Below, one piece after another: positions 1 through 4,052 of a stretch of 9,664 bases of DNA. This DNA comes from Bacteroidaceae bacterium (GTDB lineage Bacteria > Bacteroidota > Bacteroidia > Bacteroidales > Bacteroidaceae). A program made the translations under genes and the position numbers. The notes under the pieces were generated by a model. That model worked only from the letters and a program-made list of their open reading frames with translations, ran no database searches and was not told where the DNA came from. Each line of letters starts with the position of its first letter. The first letter of the stretch is position 1. The stretch spans positions 1 to 9,664 of the forward strand of contig JAFYMV010000261.1 of the NCBI GenBank assembly GCA_017548225.1, read 5' to 3'.

Positions 1-156
1 ATCACCGTCGAGGGCGAGCAAAATAAGAAATCCACTGCCGGCACCATCAGCTACATGCCCACCGTATTTGGCTGCTATCTGGCAGAATATGTGATACATA
101 ATTTAAGTGGGAAGATGAAAGACAAAAGTGAAAAAACTCTAAACACTAAGCCCTAA
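1..156 (+). CDS. tcdA: tRNA threonylcarbamoyladenosine dehydratase (TcdA/ThiF-family E1-like), C-terminal end only
   Basis: The reading frame is open from the left edge to the TAA at 154-156 and gives 51 residues; the start lies outside the window. The piece GTISYMPTVFGCYLAEYVI resembles the last helix region of ThiF/HesA-fold proteins of the TcdA (YgdL/CsdL) type in Bacteroidales. From family knowledge, TcdA is a cytoplasmic ATP-dependent enzyme that cyclises the t6A base next to the tRNA anticodon. The adenylation motif and catalytic residues are not in the window, so the call rests on the tail alone. The final residues (KTLNTKP) are encoded inside an AAACTCTAAACACTAA repeat-like stretch, so the natural C-terminus may have been extended by it. 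The gene lies 114 bases upstream of lolD on the same strand. Another ThiF-family enzyme is the main alternative. Confidence 0.65.
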   Translation: MTVEGEQNKKSTAGTISYMPTVFGCYLAEYVIHNLSGKMKDKSEKTLNTKP

Positions 157-160
157 ACAA
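133..160 (+). repeat. CTAAACA-type short repeat overlapping the tcdA end
   Basis: The plus strand carries AAACTCTAAACACTAAG followed by CCCTAAACAA, closely matching the minus-strand stretch 3954-3979. It covers the last codons and the stop of the partial tcdA frame. Confidence 0.35.
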
Positions 161-225
161 GAATAACAACATAATATTAACTACCCAATAAGTCCTCGAA
201 ACGCCCATCCGTGATGCTTGAGAGC

Positions 226-257
226 TCCCTCCCTCCGGGGAGGGCGGGGGGAGAGGC
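226..257. repeat. GC-rich palindromic element just upstream of lolD
   Basis: A run of CCCTCCCTCC is followed by GGGGAGGGCGGGGGG, so the two halves can fold into a very stable GC hairpin with a tight turn near 236-240. It ends about 13 bases before the ATG of lolD and would therefore sit in the 5' leader. A related but more AT-rich palindrome is found at 3985-4024. Short CCTCCC...GGGAGG palindromes dispersed between genes are, as I recall, common in Bacteroidota; that the two copies belong to one family is inference. Confidence 0.55.
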
Positions 258-270
258 CCCAAGACGCACA

Positions 271-924
271 ATGATACAACTCCACGACATACACAAAAGT
301 TTCGGCACGCTTGAAGTGCTTAAAGGCATAGATCTCACCATTAACCAAGGCGAGGTAGTCAGCATCGTAGGTCCTAGTGGAGCAGGCAAGACCACGCTGC
401 TGCAAATCATCGGCACACTCGACCGTCCTGACAGCGGACGCGTACTCTTTGACGGTATAGAAATCTCTGACTATAGGGAGAAACAGCTATCCGCCTTCCG
501 CAACCGCCACATTGGTTTCGTGTTCCAGTTTCACCAGCTACTCCCCGAGTTTACAGCCGTAGAGAATGTCATGATGCCCGCTCTCATCAGCGGTACTAGC
601 ATGAGCGATGCCCGTGGCCGAGCAATGGAGATGCTCGACTACCTGCACCTCACCGACCGCGCCACCCACAAGCCTGCCGAACTCTCGGGAGGCGAGAAGC
701 AGCGTGTGGCCGTAGCCCGTGCTCTGGTCAACCGCCCCCAAGTGATACTTGCTGATGAGCCTTCGGGCAGTCTCGACACGCACAACAAGGAAGAACTGCA
801 CCAGTTATTCTTTGACCTACGCCGCGAACTGGGCCAAACCTTCATCATCGTTACCCACGATGAGCATTTAGCTACCACCACCGACCGAACCATCCGTCTT
901 CTTGACGGAAAGGTTGTGATGTAA
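271..924 (+). CDS. lolD: LolD-type ABC transporter ATP-binding protein (lipoprotein release / MacB-LolD family)
   Basis: This 217-residue ATPase would power a membrane permease of the LolCDE/MacB class; in LolCDE the complex extracts outer-membrane lipoproteins from the inner membrane. All nucleotide-binding motifs are intact: Walker A GPSGAGKTT (34-42), Q-loop region FQFHQLLPEFTAVENV (85-100), signature LSGGEKQR (138-145), Walker B VILADEPSG (158-166) and H-loop histidine 196. The QFHQLLPEFTAVENV stretch and the length are typical of LolD. An in-frame GTG at 211 would add 20 residues encoded by a GC-rich palindrome (MMLESSLPPGRAGGEAPRRT); I prefer the ATG at 271 because family proteins begin with a sequence like MIQLHDIHKSFG. 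No Shine-Dalgarno is visible. No permease gene is nearby, so the partner is encoded elsewhere, and other MacB-like roles cannot be excluded. The gene follows tcdA and precedes mazG on the same strand. Confidence 0.88.
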   Translation: MIQLHDIHKSFGTLEVLKGIDLTINQGEVVSIVGPSGAGKTTLLQIIGTLDRPDSGRVLFDGIEISDYREKQLSAFRNRHIGFVFQFHQLLPEFTAVENVMMPALISGTSMSDARGRAMEMLDYLHLTDRATHKPAELSGGEKQRVAVARALVNRPQVILADEPSGSLDTHNKEELHQLFFDLRRELGQTFIIVTHDEHLATTTDRTIRLLDGKVVM

Positions 925-926
925 GG

Positions 927-1015
927 GGAGTAAAGGAGTATAGAAGTTTAGACAATACTTTAGATTATATAATCATAAAGTAGCGAATAAACTATTGTCT
1001 TAACTCCTGAACTCC
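927..1015. repeat. Nested imperfect inverted repeat between lolD and mazG
   Basis: The left arm segments GGAGT (927-931), AGGAGT (934-939) and AGACAATA (950-957) are matched in mirror order by TATTGTCT (993-1000), ACTCCT (1003-1008) and ACTCC (1011-1015). Inside lies a second palindrome, CTTTA (958-962) with TAAAG (976-980), enclosing ATTATATAAT (964-973). Together they occupy 89 of the 123 intergenic bases. In RNA this could form a long interrupted hairpin after lolD. It lacks a downstream T-run, so it is not a textbook terminator; it could be an attenuating structure or a dispersed repeat. Confidence 0.6.
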
Positions 1016-1019
1016 AAAT

Positions 1020-1040
1020 AATAATTTCTAATTCTCAATT
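1020..1040 (+). repeat. AT-rich 21-base leader motif before mazG (copy 1)
   Basis: This AT-rich stretch (AATAATTTCTAATT... continuing to CTCAATT) ends 7 bases before the mazG ATG. It matches the reverse strand of 3157-3177, just ahead of the antiporter gene, at 19 of 21 positions; both differences are C/T. It may be a leader that keeps the start codon unstructured, which suits Bacteroidota translation initiation, or a dispersed repeat. Function is inferred only. Confidence 0.4.
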
Positions 1041-1047
1041 TATCACA

Positions 1048-1833
1048 ATGAGTACCAGACAAGAACAAATGGAGGCCTTTGGCCGATTCCTTGATGTATT
1101 AGACGAGTTGCGCGAGAAGTGTCCTTGGGATCGCAAGCAAACCAACGAGAGTCTCCGCCCCAACACTATCGAAGAGGTGTACGAGCTATGCGATGCCCTT
1201 ATCAACGACGACACTCCCAATATTTGTAAGGAACTGGGCGATGTACTCCTCCACATAGCCTTCTATGCCAAGATAGCATCAGAGAAGGGTACCTTCGATA
1301 TAAAGGATGTGTGCGACCGCCTATGCGAAAAACTCATTTTCCGCCACCCCCATGTGTTTGGCACTACCCAAGTAGAGAACGCTACACAGGTATCCGAGAA
1401 TTGGGAACAGCTGAAGCTTCGTGAGAAGGGTGGCAACAAACGCGTGCTCAGTGGTGTACCAGCAGGACTCCCCTCCATTGTCAAGGCTTATCGCATACAG
1501 GAGAAGGCGCGCAATGTAGGATTCGAGTGGGACGACGCTTCAGGCGCATGGGACAAGCTGCTCGAGGAGATTGACGAGCTGAAGATCGAGCTCGACAACG
1601 GCAACCATGACCTTGCCGAAGCCGAACTTGGTGACCTCCTCTTTGCCGCCATCAATGTAGCTCGCATGAATGGACTCAGCCCCGATAATGCATTGGAGCG
1701 CACCAATCAGAAGTTCATCCGCCGCTTCAACTATGTAGAGGAGAATGCCATCGCTCAAGGCAGAAACCTCAAGGATATGACCCTTGAAGAGATGGATGCC
1801 CTATGGAATGAAGCCAAGCGCAACAAACTATAA
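1048..1833 (+). CDS. mazG: Nucleoside triphosphate pyrophosphohydrolase MazG
   Basis: MazG hydrolyses NTPs and dNTPs to monophosphates and pyrophosphate in the cytoplasm, cleaning the nucleotide pool; in E. coli it also affects ppGpp level and MazEF toxicity. The 261 residues match the length of E. coli MazG (about 263). Both tandem all-alpha MazG domains are present with their metal-binding pattern EExxE...ExxD. In the N-terminal domain these are E42, E43, E46, E62 and D65, preceded by CPWDRKQT (25-32) and followed by RHPHVFG (99-105). In the C-terminal domain they are E173, E174, E177, E193 and D196. The linker GVPAGLPSIVKAYRIQEKA (136-154) is also typical. The ATG at 1048 is preceded by an AT-rich leader with no Shine-Dalgarno. 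It is the last gene of the rightward group and ends in the strong hairpin at 1848-1891. No mazE or mazF is in the window. Confidence 0.95.
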   Translation: MSTRQEQMEAFGRFLDVLDELREKCPWDRKQTNESLRPNTIEEVYELCDALINDDTPNICKELGDVLLHIAFYAKIASEKGTFDIKDVCDRLCEKLIFRHPHVFGTTQVENATQVSENWEQLKLREKGGNKRVLSGVPAGLPSIVKAYRIQEKARNVGFEWDDASGAWDKLLEEIDELKIELDNGNHDLAEAELGDLLFAAINVARMNGLSPDNALERTNQKFIRRFNYVEENAIAQGRNLKDMTLEEMDALWNEAKRNKL

Positions 1834-1847
1834 CAGGATGTTAAATC

Positions 1848-1891
1848 AACACAATATAGGCCGATGCAATAGCGTCGGCCTATATTGTGTT
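1848..1891. terminator. Bidirectional intrinsic-type terminator between convergent mazG and the NhaC-family gene
   Basis: AACACAATATAGGCCGA (1848-1864) and TCGGCCTATATTGTGTT (1875-1891) pair perfectly over 17 bases. A T:G wobble (1865/1874) and two GC pairs (66-67 with 72-73) extend the stem to about 20 pairs around an AATA loop at 1868-1871. It lies 14 bases after the mazG stop, and its last base is the first base, on the plus strand, of the antiporter's stop codon (1891-1893). T-rich tails are short: GTGTTT on the right, and TGATTTAACA when read leftward. With this placement it can end transcripts from both sides. Confidence 0.88.
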
Positions 1892-3153
1892 TACGCATAT
1901 TTGCGGGGGAAGCGGAGTAGGATGCCCAACACGGATATCACTCCCAATGCTATGGGGTAATAGAGGTAGCCCATTATCTCGAATGGGGAGATGGCAGCAA
2001 GGCCTGAAGCCATGAGCAGCTGGGCACCATAAGGGATGAGTCCCTGTGCAAAGCAGCTGAAGGTGTCGAGCAGCGAAGCGCTCATGCGGCGATCCACGCC
2101 ATAGCGGTCGGCAATGTCTCGCGCTACGGGGCCTACGGTGATGAGGGCAATGGTGTTGTTGGCGGTGCAGAGGTCGGCTAGTATCACGAGCAGGGCGATG
2201 GTGAACTTGGCACCTCGTTTGCCATTGATGCGGCGTGTAAGCACGCGGATGAGGTAGTCGATACCACCATTGTGGCGTATCAGTGCCAGCATACCTCCTG
2301 CGAGAAGGGTTACGATGATGAGTTCGCTCATACCCATAACGCCTTCGCCCATAGCGCCCATCCACGCCATGAGGTCAAAGCTACCGCAAGCCATGCCTAT
2401 GACTCCAGCCAGGATGATGCCGATAAGCAATACCACAAGTACATTCATACCCATGATGGCCAACGCCAATACGGCGAGATAGGGAATGACCTTGTACCAC
2501 TCGAGCAGGGGCACATCGGCGGGGGCCTTGACACCCATTCCTAATACGATATAGAGCACCAAGACAATAAGGGCGGCAGGAGCAGCAAGGTAGATATTGG
2601 CTTTGAACTTGTCGTTCATGCGACACTCTTGGGTCTGCGTAGCCACGATGGTAGTGTCAGAGATGAACGAGAGGTTGTCACCAAAGAAGGCACCTCCCAC
2701 GACAAGGGCTACGATGAGCGGAAGGGATGAGCCTGTCTGCTCGGCTATGCCGACCGCTACGGGCGTGAGTGCCACGACGGTACCTACAGAGGTACCTATG
2801 GAGAGGGATATGAAGCAGGCGGCAAGGAACAGACCGGGTAGCAGCATGCCGTCGGGCAGGAGGCGTAGCGTGAGATTTACAGTGGCGTCGATAGCGCCCA
2901 TAGCGCCTGCGGACTTGGCAAAGGCACCTGCAAGCACGAATATCCATACCATGAGCATGAGGTTTTCATCACCTGCGCCACGCGAGAAGATAGATATACG
3001 CTCCTTGAGCTTGAGCTTGGGGGTGATACACACGGCATAGGCCGAAGCTGCAAGAAAGGCTACCGTCAACGGCACCTTATAAAAATCGCCAGCAAGGATA
3101 GAGCCTACAAGGTAGACTACCATAAAGACGAACATTGGGGATAGGGCGAGCAT
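1891..3153 (-). CDS. Na+/H+ antiporter, NhaC family
   Basis: This 420-residue inner-membrane protein has about ten to twelve hydrophobic segments, starting at residues 7-21 and 27-43. Family signatures are clear: SIGTSVGTV (118-126), GGAFFGDNLSFISDTT (153-168), ADLCTANNTIA (326-336) and DTFSCFAQGLIPYGAQ (363-378). The GDN and SDTT residues of the second block are typical of NhaC/ArsB-like ion transporters. NhaC proteins exchange external protons for internal sodium, supporting pH and sodium balance; some relatives carry other solutes such as malate/lactate (MleN), so the substrate is not certain. The ATG at 3153 fits the usual start just ahead of the first membrane helix. The upstream leader is very AT-rich and shares a 21-base motif with the mazG leader. 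It lies 60 bases downstream of the thioesterase gene and may be co-transcribed with it. The frame is intact. Confidence 0.87.
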   Translation of the reverse strand: MLALSPMFVFMVVYLVGSILAGDFYKVPLTVAFLAASAYAVCITPKLKLKERISIFSRGAGDENLMLMVWIFVLAGAFAKSAGAMGAIDATVNLTLRLLPDGMLLPGLFLAACFISLSIGTSVGTVVALTPVAVGIAEQTGSSLPLIVALVVGGAFFGDNLSFISDTTIVATQTQECRMNDKFKANIYLAAPAALIVLVLYIVLGMGVKAPADVPLLEWYKVIPYLAVLALAIMGMNVLVVLLIGIILAGVIGMACGSFDLMAWMGAMGEGVMGMSELIIVTLLAGGMLALIRHNGGIDYLIRVLTRRINGKRGAKFTIALLVILADLCTANNTIALITVGPVARDIADRYGVDRRMSASLLDTFSCFAQGLIPYGAQLLMASGLAAISPFEIMGYLYYPIALGVISVLGILLRFPRKYA

Positions 3154-3156
3154 TCT

Positions 3157-3177
3157 AATTGAAAATTAAAAATTATT
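3157..3177 (-). repeat. AT-rich 21-base leader motif before the NhaC-family gene (copy 2)
   Basis: Read on the minus strand, this segment matches 1020-1040 at 19 of 21 bases and ends 3 bases before the ATG at 3153. On the plus strand it begins AATTGAAAATTAAAAATTA. Beyond it (3180-3195) lies a CGGAG-ctct-CGGAG direct repeat with no clear hairpin, so I see no convincing terminator after the thioesterase gene. Confidence 0.4.
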
Positions 3178-3213
3178 TTTTCGGAGCTCTCGGAGTTTTC
3201 TGAAAAAATGCGA

Positions 3214-3951
3214 TTACTTGAATATTATCTTCGCGCGACAAGCAACTTCGCCGGCTTCTTTGCGTATCTCTACATCGTATTCGTGATCCTCCTTCTTGTC
3301 CATGAAGATGGCGAGGCGTTCGCGATGGAAACACTCGAGGCTATAGCTCACCTCTACACGGTGTATGGTGTGTGAACGGAATATCTCAAGGGGCAACTCA
3401 TTGAGTATGTGCTCAATGTACTTGATACTATTGAGATGACCGTTGTAGTCGATATCGCAGTAGAGGGGCATGAACTCTCCTATGGGCTCGGTGGCAGCTA
3501 CGCGCACACGACTCACTCCCTTGATGGGGCATGGCTCATCGCAGCTATAAGCAGCCAACTCTCCATCGTAGAGGGTGGTGAGGTCGGCAGGCTGACGGGT
3601 CTGCACATCGATGAGTGCCCAAGTAGAGCGCGCATGGCCGAGGATGCGTCCGTCGTGGCTCACTACGCGGAAATTGCGCGAGGTGAAGAGTCTGTTCACT
3701 GCCTCAACCCATGTCTCTACATAGTAGGTGTCGCCCTCGTTGGGGTACTCGTCAATCTCAATGGCGAGGCGTGAGAGCACCCATGTCTTACCGTCGGCAG
3801 CAAGACGCGTCTTGCCAAAACCGCGCTCATTGGCATGGTTGCCTGCAGTGATTAGCATCTTATTGGCAAGGAAGCCAAATGATAGCCCACCAGTATAGTC
3901 AACTTGGAAGGTCTCAACCTCAAAAGGATATTTTCCGATAAATGGTTTCAT
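3214..3951 (-). CDS. Acyl-ACP thioesterase (FatA/FatB-like, double hot-dog)
   Basis: The enzyme releases free fatty acids from acyl-carrier protein in the cytoplasm. It has 245 residues, the usual length for the bacterial members known from Bacteroides and Clostridia. It contains two hot-dog halves: an N-terminal one (about 1-135) with NERGFGKTRL (41-50), WVLSRLAIEIDEYP (57-70) and HARSTWALIDVQTRQP (106-121), and a C-terminal one (about 150-245). The second half carries DIDYNGHLNSIKYIEHIL (166-183), equivalent to the plant FatB segment with the catalytic Asp, Asn and His (here D168, N170, H172). SLEC (204-207) supplies the Glu-Cys pair (E206, C207) seen in plant enzymes. All candidate catalytic residues are therefore present. 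The start at 3951 gives the expected MKPFIGKYPFEV beginning. Chain-length preference cannot be read from the sequence. The gene follows the fusion gene after 101 bases holding two repeat-like elements and precedes the antiporter on the same strand. Confidence 0.92.
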   Translation of the reverse strand: MKPFIGKYPFEVETFQVDYTGGLSFGFLANKMLITAGNHANERGFGKTRLAADGKTWVLSRLAIEIDEYPNEGDTYYVETWVEAVNRLFTSRNFRVVSHDGRILGHARSTWALIDVQTRQPADLTTLYDGELAAYSCDEPCPIKGVSRVRVAATEPIGEFMPLYCDIDYNGHLNSIKYIEHILNELPLEIFRSHTIHRVEVSYSLECFHRERLAIFMDKKEDHEYDVEIRKEAGEVACRAKIIFK

Positions 3952-3953
3952 TT

Positions 3954-3979
3954 TTGTTTAGTGTTTAGTGTTAGAGTTT
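3954..3979 (-). repeat. CTAAACA-type short repeat upstream of the thioesterase
   Basis: On the minus strand this reads AAACTCTAACACTAAACACT followed by AAACAA, a degenerate tandem of CTAAACA/ACACTAA units immediately before the start codon at 3951. A similar stretch in the opposite orientation occurs at 133-160, over the end of tcdA. Its nature is uncertain; it resembles low-complexity dispersed repeats seen before genes in Bacteroidales. Confidence 0.35.
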
Positions 3980-3984
3980 GGCGC

Positions 3985-4024
3985 CTCTTCTAAATCCTCC
4001 CTAAAGGGAAGGACTTTGCAAGAG
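3985..4024. repeat. Palindromic element (CCTCCCT...AGGGAAGGA) between the fusion gene and the thioesterase
   Basis: TCCTCCCT (3995-4002) faces AGGGAAGGA (4005-4013) with one bulged base, and an outer CTCTT/AAGAG pair (3985-3989 with 4020-4024) frames it. It lies 28 bases past the fusion gene stop (4053) and could act as its terminator, though no T-run follows on the minus strand. It has the same general design as the GC-rich palindrome at 226-257. Confidence 0.5.
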
Positions 4025-4052
4025 CCTATAGCTAAAACTAATGGCTAGTAGT

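Noticed and set aside
211..270. GTG start at 211 for LolD
   Set aside because: It would add 20 residues encoded mostly by a GC palindrome, while the ATG at 271 gives the normal family N-terminus and length.
1048..1833. MazG as part of a toxin-antitoxin module or phage defence
   Set aside because: It is the full-length two-domain housekeeping form, with no mazEF, toxin or phage genes nearby.
1880..2365. Minus-strand frame of 161 codons overlapping the end of the antiporter
   Set aside because: It lies in another frame of the same strand; its Arg/His/Pro-rich composition is typical of out-of-frame translation.
2597..3040. Long plus-strand frame of 147 codons opposite the antiporter gene
   Set aside because: It lies wholly inside a clear membrane-protein gene on the other strand, and its product is low-complexity with no recognisable domain.
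3178..3213. Possible terminator after the thioesterase gene
   Set aside because: The CGGAG copies are direct rather than inverted, and the only mirror pairing (TTTTC/GAAAA, GAGCTC) is too short.
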